DNA of 64,000 nt from Prochlorococcus sp. MIT 1307 (GCF_034092395.1 NZ_CP139301.1:186001-250000); one strand, 5' to 3'; positions 8,007 through 17,205 are shown, numbered from the stretch's first letter. Notes: generated by a model from the letters alone, not told the origin. Numbers and translations: made by a program.

Positions 8007-9281
8007 TTATGATTGAACAATCGGAAGTTGATTGATTCGTGTTGTCGTGTAGCAGCTTAATTGCTCACGGCGTATGTCCCAACTTTGATTGAGAACGCAT
8101 GCCGCCCATTTCACTGTGCCATCTCCATAGCGCTCGTTGAGCTTGTCGATTGTTTGCATTAGACGTTCACGTCTCTTTAGGCTTTCAGGCTTGTAATCCC
8201 TTAGAAGGTTTGGTTGTAGATGATCAGTGCTCTGAAGTTTTTTCATTATCACTCCAGCCTTGACTAGAAGGCAATAAGGCCGGAATATTTTCTCTGTCAA
8301 TGTCAATGCTTCTGCTAGAAGAACGGCCGTGTCGTTGCTTGGTGTGTTTAGTTGAGTTGTTGCGCTTTGCTGATAGAAGGATTCTGAAAAGGGACTTGTG
8401 CGTGTGAATACGGTGATAGTTCCTGCTCGTTGATTGTGCTTTCTTAGCTTTGCACTGGCGCGAATTATGTGGCTATTTATTGCGCGATGTAATTCTTCTA
8501 GGCTTGTTATCGGACGACTGAAACTTTTGCTTACGCAAGTTTGCTGTTTTGGTGGTGTTACTGTCCTGAGAGGTAGGCATACTTTCCCTTGTAATTCTTT
8601 TTGTAGTCTTATTCCTGTTACCCCGAACTTTGTATGTAGTTCGTTGCTAGGCATATCGCGTAGTTGCTGAGCTGTATTAATGCCTCGCATTCGACACCAA
8701 CGAGCGATTTGGGGTCCTATTCCCCAAACGTCTTCGATGTTAATAGTCTTGAGCCATGATGTTTGGTCCTTATTTATTTGTAGGTCAAAGACACCAGCAT
8801 GAGCTGATATGTTTTTTGCGAGGTAGTTAGCAATCTTGGCTTGGCTCTTGCTACCCCCGATACCGATAGAAATGGGTAATCCTAGGTTTTGATATATTAA
8901 TGCTCGTAGTTGACGAGACCAGGGACGTAAGTCGTAATCAGGTGGACGACTGATTTGAGCAAAGGCTTCATCAATGGAATAGATTTCTATGTGTTCACAA
9001 TGTTTTTTTAATAAACCCATTAGACGTTGACTCATATCACCGTATAAGGCGTAATTGGAGCTGCGTACGACTACACCGAGCTTTTTTAATTTATGTTGGA
9101 TCTTGAAGTATGGTTGGCCCATTGAAATGCCGAGTTTCCGCGCTTCTGAGCTGCGAGCCACGATGCAGCCATCGTTGTTAGATAGCACTACTACTGGGCG
9201 ACCAGAGAGCGATGGATCTATGTTTTGTTCACATGCGGCGTAGAAATTATTGCCATCGATTAGTGCTGTTGCTTGAGTCAT
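8007..9281 (-). CDS. umuC: DNA polymerase V catalytic subunit UmuC
   Basis: 424 residues. Y-family translesion polymerase that, with processed UmuD, copies past damaged bases during the SOS response. The N-terminal catalytic signature is present (ALIDGNNFYAACEQNIDPSL at residue 6, with the metal-binding Asp). YSIDEAF near residue 102 carries the second acidic pair, and thumb helix-hairpin-helix features follow (EDVWGIGPQIARWC near 184). The C-terminus matches UmuC rather than DinB. Its ATG overlaps the umuD stop by 4 bases (ATGA), so the two are translationally coupled. Confidence 0.96.
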   Translation of the reverse strand: MTQATALIDGNNFYAACEQNIDPSLSGRPVVVLSNNDGCIVARSSEARKLGISMGQPYFKIQHKLKKLGVVVRSSNYALYGDMSQRLMGLLKKHCEHIEIYSIDEAFAQISRPPDYDLRPWSRQLRALIYQNLGLPISIGIGGSKSQAKIANYLAKNISAHAGVFDLQINKDQTSWLKTINIEDVWGIGPQIARWCRMRGINTAQQLRDMPSNELHTKFGVTGIRLQKELQGKVCLPLRTVTPPKQQTCVSKSFSRPITSLEELHRAINSHIIRASAKLRKHNQRAGTITVFTRTSPFSESFYQQSATTQLNTPSNDTAVLLAEALTLTEKIFRPYCLLVKAGVIMKKLQSTDHLQPNLLRDYKPESLKRRERLMQTIDKLNERYGDGTVKWAACVLNQSWDIRREQLSCYTTTRINQLPIVQS

Positions 9282-9730
9282 TTTGATGATGTAATGCTTT
9301 TGAGATTGTGAATTGAATGCACTGCTACACCCCAGATCTGCACGTTTTCGTATTGCTGTAGGTCAATGGGTAGATAGTTGGGATGCTCTGCTTCTAGATA
9401 CAGCACTCCATTTTTGAGAACAAGTCGTTTCAGCGTGAAGGCGCCATCTAGTACAGCTATCACGATGTGACCGGGACGTGGGTTGAGGCTACGGTCTACA
9501 ACGAGGAGATCGCCGTTATGAATTCCGGCGCCAGTCATAGAGTCACCGCTTACACGAAGCAGAAAGGTGCTTTCGGGATGTTGAATTAGATACTCGTTGA
9601 GATCGATACCGATATCGATATAGTCGTCGGCAGGGGAAGGGAAGCCTGCTGAAACGCATTCATTCGCTAGCGGTAGGAATAATTTCGATTGCTTTGCTGG
9701 TAGGACGACTAGCACCTGCGAATCCTTCAC
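9278..9730 (-). CDS. umuD: UmuD, self-cleaving SOS mutagenesis subunit (S24/LexA-type peptidase)
   Basis: About 150 residues from GTG 9730. A TTG at 9739 (inside the inverted repeat arm) and a GTG at 9715 (which gives nearly the E. coli N-terminal length) are alternatives. The cleavage site SAGFPSP (Ala-Gly) is present. The catalytic Ser is in VSGDSM and the Lys in GAFTLKRL, so RecA-stimulated self-cleavage to UmuD' is expected. A LexA-type box lies just upstream. It is first gene of a umuD-umuC pair. Confidence 0.94.
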   Translation of the reverse strand: MKDSQVLVVLPAKQSKLFLPLANECVSAGFPSPADDYIDIGIDLNEYLIQHPESTFLLRVSGDSMTGAGIHNGDLLVVDRSLNPRPGHIVIAVLDGAFTLKRLVLKNGVLYLEAEHPNYLPIDLQQYENVQIWGVAVHSIHNLKSITSSK

Positions 9731-9792
9731 AAGAAGCAAGACAGAGAGCTCAATAGTACACCAATACTACTGAGCTCTCTGTCTTGCTTCTT
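9731..9792. repeat. Perfect 22-bp inverted repeat enclosing the SOS box
   Basis: The arm at 9731-9752 is the exact reverse complement of 9771-9792, with an 18-base loop (9753-9770). There are no mismatches over 22 pairs and pairing stops at both ends. It lies directly before umuD; the possible TTG start is inside the proximal arm. No T tract follows on either strand, so it is not a simple terminator. Confidence 0.97.
9754..9769 (-). promoter_or_regulatory. LexA-type SOS operator of umuDC
   Basis: The minus-strand 16-mer TAGTATTGGTGTACTA matches the palindromic cyanobacterial LexA box (TAGTAC-N3-TGTACTA type) with one main departure (GTAT for GTAC in the left half). It is centred about 31 bases before the GTG start and sits exactly in the loop of the inverted repeat. 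Known family biology (LexA represses umuDC) fits. Repression by LexA here is inferred. Confidence 0.8.
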
Positions 9793-9884
9793 CCCGGAGG
9801 GTGGGTGGAGTTTGTGTACTTGGCGGTTTCAGGGCTAGATGCTTATTTGCTAGTAGGGCTTGATATTTTGACCGGCTTTAATTG

Positions 9885-10322
9885 TTAGCTCCGATGATAT
9901 GGGCCTCCGTGAATAATGGTGGTAGCTCGATAGATTTGCTCCACAAGTAATAAGCGAGCAATCTCATGGGGGAATGTCATAGGTGAGAGGCTTAAGCAAA
10001 GGTCGGCCATCTTTTTTATTTCAGGTGCGATACCGTTAGCTCCACCTATTACAAAAACAAGTCGCTTTGAACCTAATGCTTTTAGATACTCAGCAAAGGG
10101 AATAGAGGCGAGAGGCCTTCCTTCTTCCATCAGAATGATTAGTGTTTCATTGTTTTTTAGTTGAGTTTGTATTGCGTCAGCTTCTTTTTGTGGACTTGAG
10201 TCTTTTAATTCAGTAATTGTTAAGCCAGGTAGACGTTTTAGGTATAACTCAAGACCTTCACTTATCCATTTTTTGCGGATTTTTCCTATGGCAAGGATTC
10301 GATAACGCGACGGATTCAGCAT
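9885..10322 (-). CDS. rlmH: 23S rRNA (pseudouridine1915-N3)-methyltransferase RlmH
   Basis: 145 residues from ATG 10322 (an ATG at 10340 would add six residues). SPOUT-class methyltransferase acting on the 70S ribosome at helix 69. The diagnostic C-terminal knot is intact: [13 protein letters not shown] for SAM binding, [24 protein letters not shown] and the final GGPYHRS. It lies 28 bases downstream of an unknown gene on the same strand and 150 bases before umuD, whose expression has its own operator. Confidence 0.96.
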   Translation of the reverse strand: MLNPSRYRILAIGKIRKKWISEGLELYLKRLPGLTITELKDSSPQKEADAIQTQLKNNETLIILMEEGRPLASIPFAEYLKALGSKRLVFVIGGANGIAPEIKKMADLCLSLSPMTFPHEIARLLLVEQIYRATTIIHGGPYHRS

Positions 10323-10350
10323 GAGTGAATCAGAGGTCAATGATTTGCAT

Positions 10351-10737
10351 CTAATCTTCCTCTTCTAATAGAAATCTATTGAACGAAGAATAGAGAATTT
10401 CTTCCTTGGTTTCTTTTTTTGACTTCTTTTTTGGTGCTATTTGCTTTGCCTCGGAACTTGTGTTCGTTGTTTTGTTGCTTTGATGATTATGGCCTAACTC
10501 TTTGGTCTCAATTTCTTTTAGTCTCTGTATTAAATGTGTAGGGACGTTCCCATCTGGACTTGCATTCATTAACTCTTGGAATAACAATTGAGGATTGTTT
10601 GTGGTTTCTATGGGGTGAGAGGTGTCGTTGGTGCGACTTTCTTTTTGCTCAAGAGGAGGCTTCGGCTTCGGCAGTTCTCGTGGAAGCTGACGAATTAACT
10701 TTTGAAGATGCTCGCGACTACGAGGGTCAAATGTCAT
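10351..10737 (-). CDS. Unknown conserved-type protein, 128 residues, charged
   Basis: 128 residues, hydrophilic, no membrane segment. It begins [22 protein letters not shown], has a low-complexity middle (poly-Lys/Thr, [11 protein letters not shown]) and ends in an acidic tail (LLEEED). The short N-terminal helix ([15 protein letters not shown]) looks the most constrained part. Its ATG overlaps the stop of the upstream 88-residue gene by 4 bases and rlmH follows after 28 bases, so the three are probably one transcript. No function can be assigned. Confidence 0.7.
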   Translation of the reverse strand: MTFDPRSREHLQKLIRQLPRELPKPKPPLEQKESRTNDTSHPIETTNNPQLLFQELMNASPDGNVPTHLIQRLKEIETKELGHNHQSNKTTNTSSEAKQIAPKKKSKKETKEEILYSSFNRFLLEEED

Positions 10738-11000
10738 CGGATGAGGAGATTGTATTTTTTAAAGGAGCGGGGACTAAGACCTTTTTTAGGTCCATATTCG
10801 ACTTCTTCTCTTAGAGCTTGTCGAAGTTGTTCAAAAGGAAGATCGGTGAAGCTGTCGTCGTCAGCAAGTGCCGAGGGCAAATCAAGATCGCTTAAATCAG
10901 CGACCTGTGTGGTGTTGTCAATAGCGGTTAAGCCTGGCTGCTGGAGAGGAAATAAAAAGAAGATGGCAGCAGCGGCCAAGGCCATTAGGCGGGCACGCAT
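10734..11000 (-). CDS. Small exported protein of unknown function
   Basis: 88 residues. N-terminal signal peptide or anchor (MRARLMALAAAAIFFLFPLQQ), then an acidic region (ADLSDLDLPSALADDD) and a basic C-terminus (GPKKGLSPRSFKKYNLL). First gene of the probable transcript with the 128-residue gene and rlmH. It resembles small conserved picocyanobacterial proteins without known function. Confidence 0.65.
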   Translation of the reverse strand: MRARLMALAAAAIFFLFPLQQPGLTAIDNTTQVADLSDLDLPSALADDDSFTDLPFEQLRQALREEVEYGPKKGLSPRSFKKYNLLIR

Positions 11001-11383
11001 AGCAACAGGAATTAATTGGTAAACCTTAGATCTGCTTGTTAAAGGATGAGGGGTCGGTCGGTAGGACTGTGAGATATTGAATGGGATGTAATTCGTTTTG
11101 GGGTTAGAGAATACACCTCAAAATTACTAGGATGGATATTTAGCATCTATCTCAGTTTAGGTTTTTAGTTGTTTTGGAAATATGATTCTTCTGGTGATGA
11201 TGAGTTTGTTTTAAGATTGAAGGTTGGGAAATAAATCTTATTTGTTTCTAAGAGAATTCCTTTAAGAGGCGCAGTGTTTTCTTCAACCTCTCTTCGTTGT
11301 CTGATCTGGTTTTAAATAAGAGTTAGAATTTTCAGTCTTAATTACTATTCAAGTGTTTGGTATGTATTTGGGTAGTTAAGGCT
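11001..11383. other. 383-base intergenic region between divergent genes
   Basis: Separates the minus-strand 88-residue gene from ksgA and must hold both promoters. It is AT-rich with no tRNA-like fold and no strong inverted repeat. A 35-codon minus-strand ORF ending near 11039 has no features arguing that it is real. I see nothing else supportable here. Confidence 0.5.
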
Positions 11384-12226
11384 ATGCCTTTTTCGGGACA
11401 CATTGCACGAAAGCGTTTAGGGCAGCATTGGCTTAAGGATGTATCTGTGTTGGAATCTATTGTTGAGGCTGCGGATCTTCAGTGTGGTGATAGGGTTCTG
11501 GAAGTAGGACCTGGACGAGGTGTCCTGACAGAACGGCTATTAGCATCTCAAGTTGCAGCAGTTCATGCAGTTGAATTGGATGCTGATCTTGTTGTGGGAT
11601 TAAAGGAGCGTTTTGCTAGCCAACCACGTTTTACTCTTCAACAAGGAGATGTTCTGTCGATTCCATTGACTCCTCCTTGTGGAATCCTTTCGAACAAAGT
11701 TGTTGCAAATATTCCATATAACATCACTGGACCATTGCTCGAACGGTTGGTGGGGCGTTTAGGGAAACCTATTGAAAGGACTTATAAGTTGCTTGTACTT
11801 CTTCTGCAAAAGGAAGTGGCAGAGAGGATTCTGGCTCGACAAGGCCAAAGTAATTTCAGTGCGCTTAGTGTAAGACTGCAGTTGCTGGCTAAATGCAGAA
11901 GTATTTGTCAGGTGCCACCAAGTTGTTTTCAACCGAGACCCAAAGTTCATTCACAGGTTATTTCTATTGAGCCTGTGGATGAAGAGCATCGTTTGGATTC
12001 AGCGTTAGCACTACGCGTAGATGAGCTGCTTCGTAAAGCTTTTACTTCTAGAAGAAAAATGTTGCGCAACTCGCTTAGAGAATTAGGCTCATTGAATGAA
12101 TTAGAGGGGTGCGCGAAAAACGCTGGAATTAGCCTTGATCAGCGGCCACAAGAGGTGTCCCCTCAAGAATGGTTAGTAATGGCAAAGAATTTCAACTTTA
12201 GTAATGAAGTTAGTAAGCAATTATGA
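11384..12226 (+). CDS. ksgA: 16S rRNA (adenine1518/1519-N6)-dimethyltransferase
   Basis: 280 residues from ATG 11384 ([19 protein letters not shown]); a TTG 27 bases upstream is less likely. It dimethylates two adenosines in helix 45 of 16S rRNA late in 30S assembly. Motifs are [16 protein letters not shown] (SAM motif I), the acidic VELDADL, and the catalytic [14 protein letters not shown]. The C-terminal [16 protein letters not shown] matches the family. The stop overlaps the ispE start (ATGA at 12223-12226). Confidence 0.97.
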   Translation: MPFSGHIARKRLGQHWLKDVSVLESIVEAADLQCGDRVLEVGPGRGVLTERLLASQVAAVHAVELDADLVVGLKERFASQPRFTLQQGDVLSIPLTPPCGILSNKVVANIPYNITGPLLERLVGRLGKPIERTYKLLVLLLQKEVAERILARQGQSNFSALSVRLQLLAKCRSICQVPPSCFQPRPKVHSQVISIEPVDEEHRLDSALALRVDELLRKAFTSRRKMLRNSLRELGSLNELEGCAKNAGISLDQRPQEVSPQEWLVMAKNFNFSNEVSKQL

Positions 12227-13182
12227 GCACCTCTTACAGACCTTTTGATACGGGGCATTTACTAAGAATTAAGGCTCCCGCAAAAATCAACCTCCATTTA
12301 GAAGTACTTGGTCTAAGGGCAGATGGGTTTCACGAATTAGCGATGGTTATGCAGAGCATCGACCTGGCTGACTACCTTGAAATAACTAGGAACGAAGATG
12401 GAGAAATAAACCTTTCTGTTGATGATCCAAACTTAAGTACAGGAGATGACAATTTAATTATTAAAGCGGCGCGATTGATTCGTGATAACTCGGGAGTGAA
12501 AGGCTTGGGTGCGAATATTCATCTCTGTAAGAAAATCCCTATTGGGGCCGGTCTTGCTGGAGGTTCTAGTGATGGGGCCGCTACTTTGTTTGGGTTAAAT
12601 TCTTTATGGGGGCTTGCTTTTACAAGAAAGAAATTGATTTCTTTGGCTGCTGAACTTGGTTCTGATATTCCTTTTTGTTTAGAGGGTGGCACTCAATTAT
12701 GTTTCGGCCGTGGCGAGAAACTGGAATCTTTAAAAGCGTGTAGTCCTTTTATGGCAGTTATCCTGATTAAGGACCCATCTGTAAGTGTCTCTACTCCTTG
12801 GGCTTATGGACGTTGTAGGGAAATTAGGGGCGCTCATTATCTAGAAAGTGAATCTGATTTTGAAAGGTGCCGTCAACAATTAAGGGATGAAAATTGGTTG
12901 AAAAATTGGAGCATCTCAGAACCACCACCACTGAAAAATGATCTTCAGAAAGTAGTCGCTCCTGAAATTTCCTCTGTTCAGAATGGGTTGGAGTTACTTT
13001 CTGAATTGCCAGGATCACTTGGTGTTGCAATGAGTGGTTCTGGCCCTAGTTGCTTTGCTCTTTATTCCAGTTACAACAAGGCCAAGGATGTTTTTGATCA
13101 GAACAGAGAACGATTATCAACTTCAGGATTAGAAAGTTGGTGTTGTTCTTTTCAACCTCAAGGAGTTACCTCTGAATCATGA
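12223..13182 (+). CDS. ispE: 4-diphosphocytidyl-2-C-methyl-D-erythritol kinase
   Basis: 319 residues. GHMP-family kinase of the MEP pathway that phosphorylates CDP-methylerythritol, feeding carotenoid, phytol and quinone synthesis. Motifs are [22 protein letters not shown] at the N-terminus, the ATP-binding [17 protein letters not shown] near residue 107, and the C-terminal [12 protein letters not shown]. It overlaps ksgA by 4 bases upstream and the DUF3082 gene by 4 bases downstream, a ksgA-ispE pairing common in bacteria. Confidence 0.97.
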   Translation: MSTSYRPFDTGHLLRIKAPAKINLHLEVLGLRADGFHELAMVMQSIDLADYLEITRNEDGEINLSVDDPNLSTGDDNLIIKAARLIRDNSGVKGLGANIHLCKKIPIGAGLAGGSSDGAATLFGLNSLWGLAFTRKKLISLAAELGSDIPFCLEGGTQLCFGRGEKLESLKACSPFMAVILIKDPSVSVSTPWAYGRCREIRGAHYLESESDFERCRQQLRDENWLKNWSISEPPPLKNDLQKVVAPEISSVQNGLELLSELPGSLGVAMSGSGPSCFALYSSYNKAKDVFDQNRERLSTSGLESWCCSFQPQGVTSES

Positions 13183-13508
13183 GTGATTCAAAAAATCCAA
13201 TATTAAAAGGAGAAGAGGAGAAATCGATATCTCCGCAAAAAGGTCCACTTAGTTTTTTTTCTGGTGCTATTACCAGTATTTTCTTGTCCTGGATCTGTCT
13301 TGAGTTAAGTCAGAGAATGGTGATCTATTTCACTCTTCATTCGCCTGCCTACTCTTCCCCAATAGCTCAAAGTGTAGCTTCAGGATTCAAAACACTGGTC
13401 ATAGGAATAAGTTTCTTAGCTACATTTACGTTTGGTTTCATCGGATTAGGGCTAATCCTTGTATTTATTCGCAGTCTCTTTGATGGCAATGCACGAGAAT
13501 CTACTTAG
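13179..13508 (+). CDS. DUF3082 family membrane protein
   Basis: 109 residues with a polar N-terminus and two long hydrophobic helices, about residues 25-45 ([20 protein letters not shown]) and 70-100 ([21 protein letters not shown]). A proline-rich loop ([17 protein letters not shown]) lies between them. Length and layout fit the cyanobacterial DUF3082 family of unknown function. It is translationally coupled to ispE (ATGA overlap). Confidence 0.75.
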   Translation: MSDSKNPILKGEEEKSISPQKGPLSFFSGAITSIFLSWICLELSQRMVIYFTLHSPAYSSPIAQSVASGFKTLVIGISFLATFTFGFIGLGLILVFIRSLFDGNAREST

Positions 13509-13551
13509 GATTTGAGCATCTTATTTATAAGGGTTATTAGGTTTTAAGTAG

Positions 13552-13647
13552 ATGACACTTCACGACCTTGGTTTACTGATTCTTTTGCTGAGCCCTGGGA
13601 TGCTTCTCTCAGTATTGCTTTTGTCTACATTTGCTGCAGGAGGTTAA
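13552..13647 (+). CDS. Candidate 31-residue single-helix membrane protein
   Basis: A short ORF from ATG 13552 to TAA 13645-13647. It encodes MTLHDLGLLILLLSPGML followed by LSVLLLSTFAAGG: a short polar start, then one continuous hydrophobic helix ending in small residues. This is the composition expected of a single-pass thylakoid or inner membrane peptide. It lies between the DUF3082 gene and pdhB on the same strand, and its stop codon is inside the left arm of the pdhB leader stem. Expression is unproven. Confidence 0.55.
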   Translation: MTLHDLGLLILLLSPGMLLSVLLLSTFAAGG

Positions 13648-13693
13648 TAGGCATAGGCTGATATAGCGTGGCCTATTAATCCGGTTCTACCGG
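13644..13693 (+). promoter_or_regulatory. Structured leader of pdhB (two hairpins)
   Basis: TTAATAGGC (13644-13652) pairs perfectly with GCCTATTAA (13671-13679), 9 pairs with an 18-base loop. A second stem follows at once: CCGGT (13681-13685) with ACCGG (13689-13693). The pdhB GTG is 15 bases further on. No T run follows, so this may be a leader structure influencing pdhB translation or mRNA ends rather than a terminator. Confidence 0.5.
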
Positions 13694-13708
13694 GATCGCA
13701 TTGAAGCT

Positions 13709-14692
13709 GTGACAGGGACACTTCTTTTTAACGCTCTCCGAGAAGCCATCGATGAAGAGATGGCAAGAGATCCACGTGTATGTGTGATGGGCGAAGATGT
13801 TGGTGCTTATGGCGGATCGTACAAAGTCACTAAAGATCTGTATGAGAAGTATGGGGAGCTAAGAGTTCTCGATACTCCCATTGCAGAAAATAGTTTTACT
13901 GGAATGGCTGTAGGAGCAGCTATGACTGGTCTTCGACCAATTGTTGAGGGGATGAATATGGGGTTCCTTTTGTTAGCTTTTAATCAGATCTCCAACAACA
14001 TGGGGATGTTGCGGTACACAAGTGGAGGAAATTTCACTATTCCCACTGTTGTTAGAGGACCAGGGGGAGTTGGGCGCCAACTTGGGGCAGAACATAGTCA
14101 GCGGTTAGAAGCTTATTTTCATGCTGTCCCTGGAATAAAGATTGTTGCTGTAAGTACTCCAACTAATGCGAAAGGACTTATGAAAGCAGCCATAAGGGAT
14201 GACAATCCTGTTCTTTTCTTTGAGCATGTTCTTCTCTATAACCTCAGTGAGGAGCTCCCAGAAGGTGATTATGTTTGCGCTTTAGATCAGGCCGATCTTG
14301 TTCAAGAGGGAAAAGATGTCACATTGATTACTTACTCACGTATGCGACACCATTGTTTAAAGGCTACTGAGCTATTGAAGGCAGATGGAATTGAGGCTGA
14401 ATTGATTGATTTAATAAGTCTCAAGCCATTTGACATGAAAACAATTTCAAAATCTATAAAAAAAACACACCGTGTCATTGTTGTTGAGGAATGTATGAAA
14501 ACTGGTGGAATAGGAGCAGAGTTGATTTCTTTAATTACTGAAGAATGTTTTGATGATCTTGATGAAAGACCTATTCGTCTTTCTAGTCAAGATATACCTA
14601 CTCCCTATAACGGCCAATTAGAAAATCTCACAATTATTCAGCCACATCAAATAGTTGAGGCTACACAGAAGATGATTCGCAAGGGACTCTGA
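13709..14692 (+). CDS. pdhB: Pyruvate dehydrogenase E1 component, beta subunit
   Basis: 327 residues from GTG 13709 ([18 protein letters not shown]). It forms the alpha2-beta2 E1 enzyme that decarboxylates pyruvate with thiamine diphosphate and feeds acetyl-CoA to lipid synthesis. Family motifs are [60 protein letters not shown] (active-site His) and [17 protein letters not shown]. secD follows after 4 bases on the same strand. The alpha subunit is not in the window. Confidence 0.96.
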   Translation: MTGTLLFNALREAIDEEMARDPRVCVMGEDVGAYGGSYKVTKDLYEKYGELRVLDTPIAENSFTGMAVGAAMTGLRPIVEGMNMGFLLLAFNQISNNMGMLRYTSGGNFTIPTVVRGPGGVGRQLGAEHSQRLEAYFHAVPGIKIVAVSTPTNAKGLMKAAIRDDNPVLFFEHVLLYNLSEELPEGDYVCALDQADLVQEGKDVTLITYSRMRHHCLKATELLKADGIEAELIDLISLKPFDMKTISKSIKKTHRVIVVEECMKTGGIGAELISLITEECFDDLDERPIRLSSQDIPTPYNGQLENLTIIQPHQIVEATQKMIRKGL

Positions 14693-14696
14693 ATTT

Positions 14697-16178
14697 ATGG
14701 CACGCCAACAAGGCTGGTTTGCTTTGATTCTTGCGCTGGCTTTTTCTGCTGGTGCGGTTTTTATAAGCTTTCCACTTCAGTTGGGTTTGGACTTGCGTGG
14801 TGGCAGTCAGCTAACTCTTCAGGTTCAACCCACGGAAGAAATTACCCGAGTTGATAGTGAACAGCTTGAGGCGGTGAAAGCTGTTATGGATCTTCGGGTT
14901 AATGGATTAGGTGTTTCTGAATCAACTATTCAAACCATTGGTTCAGATCAACTGGTGGTTCAACTTCCGGGTGAGCAGGATCCCTCACGTGCCTCGGAAA
15001 TACTAGGTAGTACAGCTTTGCTTGAATTTAGGGCTCAGAAACCTGGAACTCAAAATGAGCTTAGAAATCTGCAAAGAATTAAACGACAAGCTGAAGGAAT
15101 CCTCAAATTCTATGGAGAGCGGGGAAATTCACTAAATAGCCCTTCAGATGTTGAGCTAAATACTGAGCAAATTGCTTTAGCTCAAAAAACTCTTGGTATT
15201 GAGATTACTTCTGAAAATGATGTCGATCAACTTGAACAATTGATAGATAAAGCACAATTCAAAATAGCTGAACTTTTTGAACCAGCCTTTTTTACTGGCA
15301 ATTTGATTAAGGCAGGCAGTCGTCAGGAGCAAAACGGTTCTGGATGGGAAGTCACGCTTACCTTCAATAGTGAAGGCGGAGGAAAATTCGCGGACCTAAC
15401 TAAATCAATAGCTGGTACAGATCGTTTACTGGGAATTGTTCTTGATGGAAGGTCTATTAGTGAAGCAAAAGTTGGTCAACAGTTCAAGATGGCTGGAATT
15501 ACTGGAGGTGCGGCAACTATTAGCGGTAATTTCACTGTTCAGGATGCACGCGATTTAGAAGTCAAACTTGATGGTGGCTCTCTCCCTTTGCCTGTAGAAA
15601 TCCTCGAAGTAAGAACGATTGGACCAACACTTGGAGCTGCAAATATTCGTAGAAGTCTTTCCTCGGCACTTTCTGGCCTTGCATTGGTCGCAATCTTTAT
15701 GTTGCTTGCTTATCGATTAGCAGGCTTTGTGGCTGTAATTGCTTTGAGCCTGTATGCATTATTTAATCTTGCTGTTTATGCGTTAGTTCCTGTAACTCTT
15801 ACCCTCCCAGGCATAGCAGGTTTCATTCTTAGTATTGGGATGGCTGTTGATGCAAATGTTCTAATTTTTGAGCGTGTCAAGGATGAATTGAGGAGAGGAA
15901 ATACTCTTATTCGCTCTATAGAAACTGGATTCTCAGAGGCCTTTTCTTCAATTATTGATGGCCATCTGACTACACTTATTAGCTGTATCGCTCTTTTTTC
16001 CTTAGGTACTGGATTTGTTAAAGGGTTTGCTGCGACATTAGGAATAGGAGTGGTGTTGAGTTTATTTACTGCACTCAGTTGCACACGTACGCTTTTGAGA
16101 TTTCTTATGAGTTACCAAAAATTAAGACGCCCTACAAATTTTCTACCTGCAAACCAAATACCATCTTCACAATTTTGA
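14697..16178 (+). CDS. secD: Protein translocase subunit SecD
   Basis: 493 residues. Membrane partner of SecYEG that uses the proton gradient to help release exported proteins. It has an N-terminal helix, the signature LGLDLRGGSQLTLQV near residue 29, a large periplasmic P1 domain (about 45-310), then five C-terminal helices. The latter contain GIAGFILSIGMAVDANVLIFERVKDELRRG with the conserved transmembrane Asp. It precedes secF by 3 bases. Confidence 0.97.
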   Translation: MARQQGWFALILALAFSAGAVFISFPLQLGLDLRGGSQLTLQVQPTEEITRVDSEQLEAVKAVMDLRVNGLGVSESTIQTIGSDQLVVQLPGEQDPSRASEILGSTALLEFRAQKPGTQNELRNLQRIKRQAEGILKFYGERGNSLNSPSDVELNTEQIALAQKTLGIEITSENDVDQLEQLIDKAQFKIAELFEPAFFTGNLIKAGSRQEQNGSGWEVTLTFNSEGGGKFADLTKSIAGTDRLLGIVLDGRSISEAKVGQQFKMAGITGGAATISGNFTVQDARDLEVKLDGGSLPLPVEILEVRTIGPTLGAANIRRSLSSALSGLALVAIFMLLAYRLAGFVAVIALSLYALFNLAVYALVPVTLTLPGIAGFILSIGMAVDANVLIFERVKDELRRGNTLIRSIETGFSEAFSSIIDGHLTTLISCIALFSLGTGFVKGFAATLGIGVVLSLFTALSCTRTLLRFLMSYQKLRRPTNFLPANQIPSSQF

Positions 16179-16181
16179 TTA

Positions 16182-17204
16182 ATGACCAGATCTTTTTCTT
16201 ACAATTCCAATAAAAGTTCTCTAAGAATCCGGCTTTGCAGCCGCCGACATTTTGTTTGGTGGACTTCAGGAATTTTTGTTGCACTTAGCCTTTTGGGGTT
16301 GTTACTTTGCTTTTTTAATCCTTCTATTAAGGCCCCACTTCGTCCTGGAATTGATTTTACTGGTGGTACGCAAATTCAGCTAGAAAGAACTTGTGATCAC
16401 TCCTGCGATGAACTTAGTACGACAAAAATTTCTGAAATTTTGAGGAATTTATCTATTTCAGAAGAAGAAACAAAATCCTTTCCAAAAATATCAGATGCGA
16501 AAGTTCAATTTCTTGATGATTCGAAATCATTAGTGCTGAGACTTCCATTTTTGTCTGCTTCACAAGGTCAATCTGTAATAGCAGCTATGGAGCCGATTGC
16601 CGGACCTTTCCAGCCTGGTGGTCAGGCTATTAATACAATTGGCCCAAGCCTTGGTGGGCAGCTACTAAAAAGTAGTTTGATATCTCTTTTGGCAGCCTTT
16701 GCAGGTATTGCTTTATATATAAGCCTTCGATATGATCAAAGATTTGCTGTATTGGCCTTAATAGCGCTGGGTCATGATGTGATTATTGTTTGTGGTGTTT
16801 TTGCTTGGCTAGGATTGCTTTTCTCTCTAGAAGTTAATAGTCTTTTTGCTGTTGCGTTATTAACAATTGCAGGTTATTCCGTCAACGACACTGTTGTTGT
16901 ATTTGATAGAATTCGTGAACGTGCTCGCGTTAATTCTTCCCTGGATTTGGCAGAGCAAATTGATAGGGCAGTCTCTTCAACATTAACGAGAACTCTTTAC
17001 ACTAGTGGAACAACACTTTTGCCTTTATTGGCATTGATTTTCTTTGGGGGGAGTACTTTATATTGGTTTGCTATTGCGTTGGCATTGGGAGTTGTAATAG
17101 GTAGTTGGTCTAGTATTGCACTGGCTCCTTCATTATTAAGTTTAAGCAGTTCAAATATTCCAGTGCCAATTGAGACTCAATCAGAGGATAAAGTTGAGAA
17201 ATAA
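16182..17204 (+). CDS. secF: Protein translocase subunit SecF
   Basis: 340 residues. One N-terminal helix, then RPGIDFTGGTQIQLE (SecF signature), a smaller periplasmic domain, and five helices with TIAGYSVNDTVVVFDRIRERAR holding the conserved Asp. It works with SecD, encoded 3 bases upstream. An insertion rich in Ser, Lys and Asp (about 78-110) makes the periplasmic part somewhat longer than in E. coli. Start ATG at 16182. Confidence 0.97.
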   Translation: MTRSFSYNSNKSSLRIRLCSRRHFVWWTSGIFVALSLLGLLLCFFNPSIKAPLRPGIDFTGGTQIQLERTCDHSCDELSTTKISEILRNLSISEEETKSFPKISDAKVQFLDDSKSLVLRLPFLSASQGQSVIAAMEPIAGPFQPGGQAINTIGPSLGGQLLKSSLISLLAAFAGIALYISLRYDQRFAVLALIALGHDVIIVCGVFAWLGLLFSLEVNSLFAVALLTIAGYSVNDTVVVFDRIRERARVNSSLDLAEQIDRAVSSTLTRTLYTSGTTLLPLLALIFFGGSTLYWFAIALALGVVIGSWSSIALAPSLLSLSSSNIPVPIETQSEDKVEK

Positions 17205-17205
17205 C

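Noticed and set aside
11039-11146. 35-codon minus-strand ORF (MLNIHPSNFEVYSL...) in the ksgA upstream gap
   Set aside because: No ribosome-binding site, no recognisable composition or helix, and Ser/Pro-rich random-like sequence; not reported as a gene.
17170-17205. ATG start inside secF for the small downstream membrane protein
   Set aside because: It adds only a basic stretch overlapping secF codons; TTG 17206 right after the secF stop fits the predicted protein better.
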